Origin: Limonium bicolor | Taxonomy: Eukaryota; Streptophyta; Magnoliopsida; Caryophyllales; Plumbaginaceae | DNA length: 64,000 nt | NCBI GenBank assembly: GCA_023374045.1 | Contig: CM041778.1 | Span: 370,734,831 to 370,798,830 of the forward strand | Direction: 5' to 3' | In this document: positions 11,096 through 24,526 of the stretch, one piece after another | Layout of the letters: each line of letters opens with the position of its first letter | Numbering within the stretch: the first letter of the stretch is position 1 | Translations under genes and position numbers: made by a program | The notes under the pieces: model-generated | Database searches by the model: none | The model's input: the letters and a program-made list of their open reading frames with translations, nothing else | Told to the model about the DNA's origin: nothing

Positions 11096-14000
11096 TATTG
11101 TACAAACAAATAATGCAAACTGCGTAGACCTATGGTACGACACCATGGCTACCAATAATCACCAAACAATTGTACACCTCTAATATAAACTACATAACTA
11201 CGATTGTTACAATAAACCACTAAGATACGGGGCCTACGACCTCAGAAGGACCTGACGAGTCCGAATAACGCAAAAAGGGCACACCAGCCCATAACAGATT
11301 ATAACTACTAAACGAGAATGAATGAAATGACACAGGCTTAGGAGCCAAGATAACATAATTTAGTTATCAAACCATTAAATGGCTAAATTGGAAGTGGACG
11401 GTGGAACCTGATTCCCGGGGATCAAGGGAAAACCAACCACAAATTGGGGTAAAAGGTTAGTGCAACACTGGTGCTGATCACACCAGAGTCGTATGACTCC
11501 TGAAACTCTTCACAAGTTGCCAAAAATTAATAATAGTAAGGATAAACAAGACTGCAGTATCCTAGTTACAAACAACTAGCAAAGAAAACTTGACTACGTT
11601 ATATATATATATATATTAAGTCATACAACTAAAACTATGAGGAGAATACGATCGTATAACGATCGCTGCCATACAATTTCCAACTATACCGTATGCGCAG
11701 TGTTTTATTCACTTATATTCATACCTCATGATTTATTCTCTTATATCTTATGTCACATTTTCATCATCATCTTAATGTAAGATGATTATTCGATTTGATG
11801 CATTATATTATGCAACTTATATTAAGAACTTTATCTTAATATCTTGTCACGTTTCAGGACACATATTTATAGTTCCTAAGGTCTATTTTATATTAACCTT
11901 AGTTTATAAACGCCATTCTCTCCTTGAATATCTTAACCCCTACCTTTAATAAAAACTATATTATTGCCGAAAGGCATATACATCAAATTCCTATTTCCAT
12001 CAACTCCTGATATTTCTCCATTACTACAATATTGCCAATACGTAATAAAACGTTATTCATAGCATATAGTTACACATATAATAAATGTAACTTATAGTTT
12101 ACCAACTATACTCATGCATACGCCAACACGTGATGGACACAAGAGAATTAGAAAAATATATCAGTCCATAGATGGACCAAGAGTGAAAAGAACAACTCTA
12201 CCGTAATACGGCTATTATCAATACCTTCGCAACAAGGAACGCGAATCAACGCTGAACGCGTGAATAATTACCACCTCTGAGCACTACCTTTACCAAGGAG
12301 TGCCATATACTGTTATGTACAATTACAACTAATCAACATCAAGATTAAGATTATAGGTATTGTCAGAATCATACTGATTATCAAACAAGTTTTGAGTTGA
12401 AGAAGGGCTACCGCCATAGGCGTCCCGCCATGTAAAGAAAATGATAAATATCAAAATATGTGGAAGACATGTCGTTTACTACTGTGACGACTGTCAGTGA
12501 TGAATGAATGTGTAAATTGAGTTAATAATAACCACCTAAATCGATATTACAGAAAAACACAAACCAAACGCTAAATAGCGTAAATAAGCAAGTACCTAAT
12601 GTACAAATAAGGGGCATAAGCTCAGGAGACCGGGAACACCGACTCCAATTACCTTTCCAGGTATATTACTAACATGACAATGTCTAAGTTAATATAATGA
12701 AGCAAGGAAGCTACGGTACATACCGTAAGCTATGTAAATGACGACGTGGAATTACTAACAGACTTGAAAAATAAATAAATAACGGCAGTTACAAGTAACT
12801 AGCAATAAACAATAAGTAACAACAGAGACGTTACCTACTAGCTGAATACCAGGAGTATATACCAGCATGCAATGTTAATCACTAATTGTGATAAATGTTC
12901 AGTCCTAGTGGACGAACCTGATCTTATGAGAAGTGGCATACAAGGATTCACTTAAAATATTTGTAAAAGCAACTCATTTGCAGTACCATCGGTGAGAATG
13001 GTTGGGAAGTGAAGAGCCAAGATGCTCAGGTAATCATGTAATCTACAATACACCAAATTAAATGGGAGAGGAAACACATATAAATGCCTAAGTGTGAGAA
13101 CCTGCCTTACGCCGCATCGGGAAGCATAGGTAGGAAATTATAATGATTAGACCTGGAGGAAATAACTATATGTATATACTCATGGAGATCGAGATAGGAG
13201 AACTGACATTGCTTCCTCAGCACCAATATTACATAAACGATTGCAACCATACGGACGAATCAACGTTCAACCAAGTGCTACCACTAATATGTTACTAAGG
13301 ACATGAGTCCAGGGAATAAAATAATGTTCCAACCACCTCACCACCATACTGCTAGAACATTAGAATCTACGACAAGATAACCAACATTGCGGACCAATCA
13401 ACATCAAACTACAACAAGGACATCCATCGAAAGGGAGATTGACAATAGAATATTTCACCATAGTCGTGTGACGGACGCTACCTGTTTACTAAACGAGACA
13501 TGGGACGACCGCACTCCGATAGGAGCATGTGGGCTGACAGACTTATTTATAGGTTAGTCAGGTAAGTAGTAATGTATCAGTACGGTACCCCATGCATGTA
13601 GACAAGTGGCGTTAGGAACACGAGAAGTAGTCAACTCCATACTACGGACAGTAAGACACTACCCGAAGATGGACGAGAAGAGCCACGGTTAAACAAACGG
13701 GATAGAGAAATCAAGAACCTACAACACAGAGTAGCAGACGATACACAGTTAGGACAAGGAGACCCTTCGAGGATGACGAAGCAGATGACAGAAACAAGAA
13801 ACCACTATATGGACGAATAATACGTAGAACCCTCATAGGGATCATGCAAGTTCTTGCAATCCAGAGGAAATCTACAAGATGATGTAAACATAAACGCGTG
13901 ACTACGCAATGATGAGAGACAAGCTAAATGCTAGAAGATACCTTAAGAAGGAATAATGGACTTGGAATATACCACTCACATGATGATTCGCCCATCTTAT

Positions 14001-14289
14001 CTGTTTGACTCTTTAGATATTAGCTGCTGAGAGTTTACGCCTCTACACTCTGTAGGACTGAGTGTTTTGGCATTGCAATTATGCAGCTATTAATCTAGTA
14101 GAAATACAGAAAGATGCAATGGACATCAACAAGGGTGTGTATCAAAGATCTACAACAGTGTACTACTCTGGAACAAACCACCAGGAGACACGGATGACAA
14201 TAATCATCTACGTAGACATGTAGGCTGGTACGTCTTGGTATTACCAAGACAAGTGCAAAGAGCACCAAGTACTAACTAGAGCCAATGTC

Positions 14290-14440
14290 ATATTATACTC
14301 ACCCTTTATACATATTTAAGAGCCGAAGGGGCTAGAGTTATACCTGTATCTCTGACATGAGAATAATCTACTCCAAAGGTGAAAACACCACATGAGAGTT
14401 AGAGAACTCCATGAGAGTCAAGTATCCAGCGCTCCTTGTG
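14290..14440 (+). pseudogene. Decayed chromodomain tail in the LARD internal domain
   Basis: Same relic as at 140-290. It can be read in patches up to ELENSMRVKYPALL, which matches the end of the Tekay chromodomain at 37400-37460. It precedes a shared block ending in an internal polypurine tract (about 14481-14499). It shows descent from a coding Tekay-lineage element. Confidence 0.6.
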
Positions 14441-15392
14441 GAGCGGCTGTCGAATACTTGTGGGGTACGGGGGCGTAACCCTTTTTAAGGGGGGTAGAGC
14501 CTCTTGGCTGTGCACATGTTTGCACTAAATTCTGTTATTTCGTATGCGGGGCATACAATAGTTTGTGGGTATGCGGGGCATACGACGTTGAGTGTTGGAC
14601 GTGTTTGTGATGTTGTTTGTTCATTAGCTGGTGTTGTTTGTACGCGGGGCGTACGTGGTTGATTTGTTTGTGTGAGATGTGCATTTGTATGTACGATTTT
14701 ATGAAATACTTAATGACGTGTTTACACACAAGTGTAGTACTTTCTTTATGATACTGTGTAATATCGTTGTACCTGGTAGATTGATTACTTAGGGTATCGC
14801 TTAGATACGAAACGTATAATTAGATACGAAATGTGGAATGGTAATATCGTATGACGCCTCGGAGAGGTTGTCAAGATTGGTAGAACTGATAGGAAACGAT
14901 GGTGCTGATGGATCACCTATATCCATATATGTTCGAATTAACGCCACAATAAAGGGCTATGTGCGGTATTAGCACAACACGATATGCGTAAATGATATAT
15001 CACATAGATATACATTACGGGATTATAAGGGTAGTTATTAATACACCTTCGGGACATACGCGTTCTGTCTTGTTGGTAGGTTGTTTACGCATTGCGCACA
15101 TGTGTATGTTGTGAACATGTATGTAAGTATCCTACGATGTCCTACGAGATACTCGGATGTATGAATTGTTGGCGCATTGCGCACATGTGTATGTTATGAA
15201 CATGTATGATGAATGTATGAATGGTTGATGACTGTTATATATATATGTATATATACATAAGTATGTGTACTCCTTTAGGAATTCAGTTCGTACTGTACCG
15301 TTTAGGTACCATCACATCAAATAGATGTGCACCATGGCTATATGGGTAGTTGCTGTGAATCATTCGAGAAAGACAACTTCGGGACGAAGTCT

Positions 15393-15409
15393 CTTTAAGG
15401 GGGGTAGAC
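15393..15409 (+). promoter_or_regulatory. Terminal polypurine tract of the LARD
   Basis: CTTTAAGGGGGGTAGAC abuts the LTR TG. The preceding TTCGGGACGAAGTC is shared with the Tekay element before its own PPT (37897-37915). It primes plus-strand synthesis. A second PPT-like string lies about 0.9 kb upstream (14481-14499). Confidence 0.85.
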
Positions 15410-18400
15410 TGAAATACCCCTAAATAATTAAACGTTATTTAAATATATAATTTACTACATTAAAGTATGAACGAACAATATTAACCGGTCACGTACGTAT
15501 ATATAACGTTACAACATTATAACGTTGTATATATAATTAGTAACGCTATGACCGGAAACATATAGTTAAAACATGGTAAATAAAAGTAGTCAAACCGCGT
15601 AAAGGGTTAAACCAACATCGCGGCATGACAATTAGTCGTTTATATATATGTAAATACCAATATACGAGGATATACATAAATAGGACTGAAACAAAAAAAA
15701 AGCAAATACGCTCTAGCCGGGATTCGAAACCGAGACCTCTCGTACCTATCCCGAAGCCTTAACCGGTTGAGCTGTGCTCAAATTCAGTAATGTAAACTCA
15801 CGAATACAAACTAGAGCAGGCTATTTCGGTAGTTACAAAAAAAAAAGAACCACACATACCTTACCGGTTCCTTATTCTTCTTCCTTGATACGGTAACCGA
15901 TCGAGTAAAACAAAAAAACCATACCTTGGTTATATAATACCAATAAGCGCCATCCTTTCTTGTTTCCCCCGACAGTCTCTGTAAGCAGATTAATTACTTC
16001 GATTAGGGGAGTTCCCACTCGACGTTCATGACAGACAAACGCCTACTTCTATCGTCGATTTCCTCCTCCCTTTCCAGTACCTTATCTTCATCTTCTCCAG
16101 GCGGTAAACTGCTACACGCCCTCTCGCTGTTTCTTCCACCGAGAGCTGCCACAACTTCCATAGTTGCTGCCTCAATAGATAGGTAAGTTGCAAGACAAAA
16201 ACATGTCCATCCTTCTCCTCGTATTCTCCTCTCTTCAAAGAGCTAAGTTATACTCATTTCCACCCAGCAACTAGGACCGACATGGGAGCTAAAGTAGTGG
16301 GGGTCTCGGCTAGAAACAGAGAAGGAAGTGAGGCAAACTTCCTTGTTTTCTCAAGGTAAAATCTACATAAACCCACCTTGATCTCTCTCTTGTGGTGCCG
16401 TCAGCAAACAAGGAGCATACAACTTCTGTCTCATTCCATATCGTGTTCTCATATCTGTACACTTCCTCATTCTCTTCAGGCTTAACTTCCCCCTGCAGTA
16501 TCTTGTAGAGGAAACCGGTGCATCTAACACACCAGGTTGCATGCACCAAGCACCACTCTCTTCGTATACCTACACTTTTGGAGTATAAGGGACCGGAACA
16601 GCTGCTCCATGTAGAACCCGATCGAGAAAGAAAGTCACTCTCATGGTAAATATGCAAGGACACTGCACCTTCTGTTCCACCTTTATCTTCAAAAAAAAAC
16701 TCACAGCATTCTGCTACACTTACACACCAGAGCCTACGTGCTCTGCACTTTTATCGTCATGTGATGAATCTCTACTGCTTCTGTCTGTTTTTCTCCACGG
16801 TAGTTTTACTACTTACACAGCAAACGAATATACATGTTCTACACTAGTTTCCATTCCGTTGCAGTGATTGTACCTCTCTTCATTTTCTTCTTGTTCCAAC
16901 GCCTCTGCAGCAACAGGCACTGGAACTACTCCACCTTGCAAACCAGATTGGAAGAAATGTTTGAAAACCAGTCACTCTCAAGCCGGTAATATATTTGATC
17001 ATACCCCCTTCTCCGTTGTTGTCATAATAGAATGTCTGATCTTTCTGTTGCGATTAGTGAAGTAACTGAAAAACATTATAAGCAACAAGGATGTTCTGCT
17101 GTTGCAGAATTCAAAAAAAAAACGGAAGAAAAGTAAACAAAATGAAAACCTGAGTGGAAGCAAATGATAAGTATTATACCTTGAGTAGTCCAACTGTTGT
17201 AGGAAGAAAAGACAGATCGTAGAACAAATGATGAACATGTGAGGAGTAGTATACAAAGAAAACGTGTCCTACTCTCTGTGGATTACGGCGATGAAAGTGT
17301 GTCTCTCTGTCTGAATAAAATGGCATATATTGTTAGGATACACCTCTGTTATTTGTCCTTGTTTAGCTGTATTTCCAGTGGTATTCCTCAGTTGTTAGTT
17401 GTTACACTCTCATAGATTAGAGTCATTAGTCCCTTAAGCTCTCTGTATATAAGGAAAATACTCTCTGTTAATCACTTATCGAGGGTTCATTCAATAAGAG
17501 GGACTAGAAGCTTTCCACATCAGTCTTCTTCTATCTATCTCTCTCGTTTCTGTGAGTTACATATATAGAGTGCTGTTCAGAATCCTTGCTGGTTCACCTT
17601 ACAGAAAACAAAAAAAAGGAAACGGTAATCACAACAGACAGTAACGCATATAGTCTTTGTTATTTCAGATGAGCTGCACTATGTTAGATTGAACAATAAG
17701 CAGTCACCTACCTTGCTGTCAAATACTCCATTAGGGGCTGTCGATTCCTTTATTCCACTATATGTATCTAAGGATAAGTACTATGAACAGCAGCATAGTC
17801 TTTGCTGTTTCAAAAAATACTAGTATCAGTGGTGTAGTTCCTGTTGTTCAAATCCAAACGAGCAGCATGCCCTCTGTCGCATCTTGAGAGTCAACAATTA
17901 GTATACAGCAGTCACACCCCTGCTGTTGTCCTATCCCTGCTGCTCTATGAACCCAAGTTTAATGTTATCGTATAAGTGCACAAACTGTTCCTTCAGTAGT
18001 TGTACCTACTCCCTTCTATATATATAACAATAGAAATCTTACCTTCTGCTGCACCTCGTGAAGCAAACGATAAACATACAGCAGTACCTACCTTACCATT
18101 GTCCTTATTTCTTCTGTCGTACAATGAGCACAACATGTATGAGCAGTGTTATAACTCCTGCTGCCTTTAAATAAAAGAAATCGAGGTCTGACTCCCTCTG
18201 TTGCACTCTGCTGTAACAAGCAATAAGCATACAGCAACAATTCTCATGTAGTGCAGAATATACAATGCTGTCGAAAGAGACTATAGCAGTATAGCAGTCC
18301 ACGCAGCCCAATAATCCTTGGTGTTTCTGTTGTCATCCTAAGTGAAACTAATGATAGACATGTAAGCTGTAGCAAATAAAACCATTAATACACACAAACT

Positions 18401-21400
18401 TGTCTTATCCTTCTGTTGATAATAGCAAACAAAATCTGCCGTTGTGTGTTCTGTGCTGTTCACGGTAGTTATCATGAACTGCTGCCATCATTAATATATA
18501 AGAACAACCTACTGCTGTCATTCTCTTCTTATTAGCCACCATAAATAAAACTTACTACTGATGAAGATGAACCTGTTTGGTTAAACAGACTTTGAGTAGA
18601 TTGTTAGACAACAGAAACAACACAATGAATCTGAAACTAATACACTATATACAGCACGATTAAACCCCATAACAAGAACCGAAACTGCAACTGTAACTTC
18701 TGTTTTGTGGGGTTTGGTAAGCCATGTACGTGTGCTGATTATAGGCTGGGAATAATGTGGAGTTGTGAGCTCAGTTTACTTTTAATAGCTGCTGTTATAC
18801 AAACAATTCGAGCAGATTATGACCTCCAAAAAAAATAGATGTGCTGTCAAGCGCATCAATTCTGTTGTTGAAAATGACATAATCAGTAATTCAATGTCTG
18901 CATCCTCTTGCCAACATTTCAGTTTACTTAAGTTCTGATATTTCCACTGTTTACATTTGTCATAAGAGCATGGTTATAATCTGAAAAGAAAGCCAAAAAA
19001 ATCTGGCTCTATGTCAACACATGTTAAACTAGGAGTAAATATATTAGGTGACAGTCTCAATCTGATTTAAATGAAGCTCATGTTCTGTCTTGGCAATATA
19101 GTAATAGATTATGATGGTGTTGGTTGTTAACTAACAACAACAGCACAATAACTCTGGAACATTATGCTCGATAAACTTAAATGGCTCCAAATTCCACTGT
19201 TGTAAACAGTTTCCATTTCAACCACCCATTAGCACCAAGTGAAGCTTCACTGCTCCAGCTTGTACCACCGTTTTTAGGTCACCCTATGGGTTAATCGAAT
19301 CTGCTTTGGGGATGAGCAAGCCTTGTTTATGTCATTCATATAATATGGCGAGAATGTAAGTTATAATCGCTACTATCCTTGCTGTTGTATACAAGTTTAA
19401 GTCCTCAAAACTATGCCCGTATATGCCTCCGTTTTCTCCTGTGAATACCATAGTTTAGACAGCCTACTACTACTACACTATTAAGCCATTTTTCCAACTT
19501 ATATTGAACTTCCTCTTAATGTCGTTTCAACCACTGATTGAAGCATGATATCTATGATATAGTATTAATGTGATTGAATGGAAGTAATCCTCTTACATAG
19601 GATGAAAATAATGTGACATATAATTTAAATCTAGAACTTTGGAATATGATTGTGTGCGAGTATATATATGCATGCGCAAACATAAGGTAAAAATACATAC
19701 GTAACGAGTATATAATATAGGGCATGCATGCATGTGACTATAGTATAAGATTGAGATCAAAAGATGACAAATATATATGCATACATATGCATATACAGCT
19801 GAAAATAATACATATAAATAAATGTGTATATTGAATCAATAAGTGAATACACAATCGTATACTCGTAACAATGAGGAACACGTCCTGATGCCGAAAACGC
19901 TACATCTAAGACGTCCTTATAACAGACTCGCCCAAATAAACTCGGGCATTGATAATTAATACGTACTATGATTAACGAGTCTCATATCACGGGAACCACA
20001 CAAATAAACTCGGGCATTGATAATTATTGTGTTGTTCGGATTTACCGAACTTAACTAAGTCATGTGGATTGACTTATAGTGTGCTTGATATTTAGATCGT
20101 ATCCCCGACAAAGGCGCCCGACGAGCTAGTGGTCTACGACGCAACTTAGGTCATTGGTGAACGGTATGTAAAGGGATTTGATCCGAGTTGTCCTGAGGAA
20201 TTCCTCGGGCTCGGATTTGTTTGTTAAATAACTTGTGTGAATGTATGTATGTGATGTATGTATGTGATGTATGTGTATAATGTGTTATGTTCAAGGCATT
20301 ATTTATTTATGCACGAACGTCCTACGGGACTAATACTACGTCGACTATAGATCGACTTATACAAAACTACATATGCGAAATGTGTGATTGTGACCACTGT
20401 TGCTTGACTTAATACACTAAGTATTACAAGTACGTAGTTATAACCTAAGTAAAATACTTAGGAACGGGACACGACATTGTCGGTCTCTAGAGCTTTGACT
20501 CGAAAGTGAATGTTACCTAGAATAATTCTAGGCATGCGTAAGACCCATAGGGCAGCCAATAAATTAAGTGATGTACTCCATAACAAAAACTGTAACTAAC
20601 TATCTAACTAACAAAGCTAACAGTGGAGTGTGAATGTATGTGATGATGTACTTTAATCCAGACAGTCACTGGCTGCTGGTCGCGCGTAGATCTCTTGGGA
20701 TATCCCGTATCGGGTTTTCCCTAGTAAATCCTGATCGAGCCTAGATAGATCGTCAGGCGGAGTGTGCTACCGTTGGCACCAGGCCCTTGGCCACCTAAAT
20801 GGACGCCTTTACAAAGGCAAAGTGAATAAGTCCCAGAGTCTTCGGATGATCAGGGCAGTGAGCACCATTGTGTGTACGTGGGACTACTGTCCAAGTGTGT
20901 ATATTTCGGGTTGTCCTAACTGACGCCCGACTGTGCTAACCTAAACAAACATATGTGAAGGCCCAGAGGGCCAAGTGATGTACCATGTGATGATGTAAAT
21001 ATACGATGAATGAGTTCATACTATGTGATGATATTAATATACAACGAATGAGTTCTCAATGCCATTGTATTGCATGATGTATGACAGTAATGTGTATACC
21101 CATATATGACTGTTTGGATTGGATGAATGATTACATAATCATGCACGTTGTTACAGTATTCATTATATCTGTAAACTGACAAAGCATGAAATCAATCTAA
21201 TATCAAGACGGTTAAAAATGACAAGTGACCAATAGGGTCCAGATCCGGCATACTCAGCGGCTATCGCTGATACTACACTTATTGCGCAGGTTGCTGAACA
21301 CGTTGAAGCCGAAGTGCGGGGTTGGGTAGTTAGGACATTATTGATTTTGAATTTACCGTTCATACCTCGTTTGTATTAATAATTCCATGGAAAAGGGGTT

Positions 21401-21668
21401 TGTAAGATTTGGATTATGTTTAGATGCTCACAGTAGTTGTACTTTTGATACTTAGATAGAAATGTAGATGGTATCTCGTTGTCACTGCGGATTGTATTTT
21501 TAGGATTTATTTCTGTTAAGATGTTGTACTGCTACATCACTCGCATGGGCGAGTGGTGGCAAGTAACACCCATGTGAGTTCTATTAATGTAATTACTTCC
21601 GCTGTGAGACGCCTTTATTTCCTGTTCACGTGAGCGACTATTACGTAAATGTTATGAGGGGTGTTACA
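15410..21668 (+). mobile_element. LARD 3' LTR (complete, about 6.26 kb)
   Basis: It starts TGAAATACCCC and ends GGGTGTTACA. It is nearly identical to 3663-9934; many of the differences are one- or few-base indels. It carries the same tRNA-like block (15709-15779), minus-strand open stretches (16026-16663) and microsatellite (about 20235-20285). The base after it (CCCGC) belongs to another LTR tail. The true 5' target flank is outside the array, so no target duplication can be tested. Confidence 0.9.
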
Positions 21669-21765
21669 CCCGCCGTAGTAGTAGTAGTATTATTACCGCT
21701 GCGATGTAGTAGGATTATCAGGACGATTAGACGGTAAGTATAGGTATAACGGTAGGGGTGTTACA
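21669..21765 (+). mobile_element. 3' tail of another gypsy LTR
   Basis: A 97-bp piece ending GGTAGGGGTGTTACA, the same terminal motif as the LARD and Tekay LTRs, but with different sequence before it (a GTAGTAGTAGTA run). It is cut on the left by the LARD and is followed by LINE sequence without a PBS, so it is a 3' LTR end or a solo LTR remnant. Confidence 0.55.
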
Positions 21766-21767
21766 CC

Positions 21768-22258
21768 GGTTTGGCAACTTGAAGACAAGATGAAAGTTCG
21801 TGCGGTGGGTGATGCTCTCTTCCTTTTCGAGGTTGGTGACGAGGAGCGTCTACATGGGATTTTACAGCACGGTCCATGGACGGTGGAGGGCTACCTCCTG
21901 ATTTTAGAGCTGGTTGAAGTGACGAAGGCACCAAGTGAGCATGTCTTTCAGTGGGTACCAATATGGTACAGGTTCATAGAGTCCCGATTATGTTCCTGCA
22001 TAAGGAGTTAGCTCAACGGATTGCTAACCGCGTCGGTTTCTTCATGAAGTACTTTGAGGAGAGTCCTCACTTTGGTGGGGATTTCTTGCGAGTTAAGGTA
22101 AAGATTGATATTACTAAACCCCTCCTACGTTGTGTCAAAATTACGATGGGTGGAAAAAGTACAGTTCTACATCTTACATATGAACTACTGCCAAGCATTT
22201 GCTTTTTCTGTGGGAGGTTTGTGCATGGTTCCAGAGATTGTCCTCTTTGTTCTGATGT
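21768..22258 (+). pseudogene. LINE ORF1 fragment (DUF4283 plus zinc knuckle)
   Basis: The first part (to about 21960) reads like the DUF4283 domain of plant L1-type ORF1 proteins, with FLFEVGDEERLHGILQHGPW and the gain of a WVP...MVQVHR segment. The second part, in another frame from about 21951, continues with LAQRIANRVG and ends in a CCHC knuckle CFFCGRFVHGSRDC. Plant LINE ORF1 proteins bind RNA and are usually several hundred residues, so this is a truncated middle part. A frameshift lies near 21950-21975. It sits between two unrelated LTR ends. A DUF4283 host-type gene of LINE origin is the alternative. Confidence 0.7.
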
Positions 22259-24275
22259 TGAAATACCCCGAACTTAAATATGGTGATTAAATCATTCTAA
22301 TATGGTATTTAAGGGCCTAATGGTGCCTAAGGAATATTGGTGAAGAAAATAAAACCAAAAGAAAAGAGAAAACGCTTAAAAAGCGAAAAAGGTAAAAATG
22401 AGTGTTACATAACCATAGGAGTTATGCGACGTTGACTAAGATCCTAGGTGGGTTCCTAAGGCTTAATTATGCCTAAATAATATGTAGAAACAATTCCCGA
22501 AGAAAATGGATCCATAAAACGGATTAGAAACCACAAACGAGCCTTAAAGCACGTTTTTCGAGGAAACCGGGAAAACACGACTTTAAGCGGGTTAATAGAC
22601 CCGTAATAACTTCAGTCAATCAAATGTCTATAATTAGACTTTAGTGAAGGTCTAGGACCATTAGAATTAATTAAACGGATTCCGGTGAGTGAATAGTGTA
22701 AAAACTAGAACTTTTGGGATGTTAAGTGCAAATAAACTAAACTAACTCTCCCCCTTTGTAAATAAAAAAATCAGGAACCATATGTGTGTGAGGGGGGATG
22801 ATTTTTCCTGCCTCTCTCACTCTCTTTAATCCCCTTTAGTCATAAAGGACAAATAAATAAAGTGGCAAATGTAGTCTCTCTCCTCCCCATTCTTCTTCTC
22901 TCACATTGGCAGCCCCTCTCACCTGCCTTCTCCTTCCTATAAGCCCCCAACAATGGCAATTTTAACAACCTCCTCCAGCCATCCTCTTCTTCTCCATTTT
23001 TCATGGCTTAAACAAAGTCTAAATGGCAAAAAAAAATTACACCACTAAACTCCCCTCTTCTTGGAGATTATTCCTCTCTTTTCAGAACCCAAAAATGATG
23101 AAGTTGGTCACCATGGACGGAGCTCCATTTGAAGATTTAAGGAGACCATTGTGATCTACATCCTTCCCTTATGGTCTTAAGGTAAACAGAAGAGCAAAAA
23201 TCCCTCATTTCTAGCCTTTCTTTGAATATCGAATTTTCAGATTTTGAGCCTCCTTGTTCCTTGTGTCCAGCCGGTTTTAAGCATTAAAAAGGTGCTGGAA
23301 TCTGTTGTGGTAATTGTCAAACACTCAACTAGAGCTAGAAGGTAATCCCTCATCCATGAGATTTAAAACTCTCTTGAATTCTAGGGTTTAATCCTAGGAC
23401 AATGTATTTACTTGTGTATGTGTGTGTTCCATTGGACAATGGTTGTAGCTTGGCCAATTGGTGAAACAAGAACAAGAAGGGAAGGAGGAAAGAAAGGAAA
23501 GGAAATCAAGGAAATCACAAGGTAATGGGATCACCTTGGAATGAGTTGTATTGTCTTGTAGTATGAGAAATTATATTGTTTAGTATTGAGTAAGCCACTG
23601 AAATGGTATATAAGTGATGGAGGTATTATGGTATTGGTTATGGAATGTTTAGGGGCCTTAGAGCCAAGTATTTAAGCTTTAACCACATTGGGATTATTGT
23701 GTGATTGTGCAGGAAGTTATATGTTGTTAGTACCCCTAGTGGAAGTGGCTAGTTGAGTAGGTTTAGTGAATGAAAATGATGCTTTGGGAACGTTAAAATT
23801 ATGGGGAAACTCTGCCCAAATTTCGGTAGGAACTTGATGAGTTAAGTGTGTTGATAAGGAGAAAAGACCCTAGGGATAACTTGGTGTTGTAGAGGTGAAC
23901 TTAAGTGGCTAAATTGCCTTGGTTTTGGATTAGAAGAGAATGATGTACTTGGGTGAATTTGAGAATGAGAAATGATGTAAGTGGGTGCTAGAATAGCATT
24001 AAGTGTAGACCATGGGGTGAGTAAAGAGGAGAGCAAAATTAATAACTTATAAAGCTAGAAACTATGTTGTAGGTTTTAGGAAAATGTAAGTGTGGAATTG
24101 GTGTAAAATTTTCATGGAAATGAGTAATGTGTTTAGTGAAGGATTTGGGGAAGTTTAGAGTGCTAAACTATTGTTAAAACATGCTTGATGATAAGTGGAA
24201 GTATTGGGGAAGAGTTGGACAAAGAAAGGAAGTAAGAACAATCAAGGAAAATGTCATAAACTTGCACCTCTACAA

Positions 24276-24518
24276 TGGTCCGGGACTTAGGTCCATGTTA
24301 ATGACCCGGACCAGCCTTAAAATCTTGCCGAAAATTAACTTCTATACTGGTCTGGGACCTAGTTCCATGGTAAATTCTCGGACCAGCATGAAAATCAAGC
24401 CAAAACTACACTCCAGAGGTGGTCCGGGACTTAAGTCCCTTACAAAGTCCTGGACCAGTCGTAAATTGTAGCCGAAAGTCCATTCCAGTGTTGGTCCGAG
24501 ACTAGGGACCCGGACAAG
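24276..24518 (+). repeat. 72-bp tandem repeat, four units
   Basis: Units start with TGGTCYGRGAC at 24276, 24348, 24420 and 24492, exactly 72 bases apart. Each holds a matching GACCCGGACCA-type string about 35 bases later, so every unit can fold on itself. The fourth unit is split by the hAT element and resumes at 25282. Because 72 is divisible by 3, an open frame crosses the array as a 24-residue repeat. I do not take it as coding. Confidence 0.8.
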
Positions 24519-24526
24519 GTCCCAGA

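Larger units (their letters stand above)
9935..15409 (+). mobile_element. LARD internal domain (complete, about 5.5 kb, non-coding)
   Basis: It is bounded by two near-identical LTRs. It opens with a tRNA-Met PBS and closes with the polypurine tract CTTTAAGGGGGGTAGAC. No open frame over 85 codons is convincing, and I find no gag zinc knuckle, protease, RT or integrase motif that can be read. Only a chromodomain tail relic near 14290-14440 is recognisable. A palindrome cluster lies at about 10980-11095. This is the structure of a LARD (large retrotransposon derivative), which depends on proteins from another element. Confidence 0.85.
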
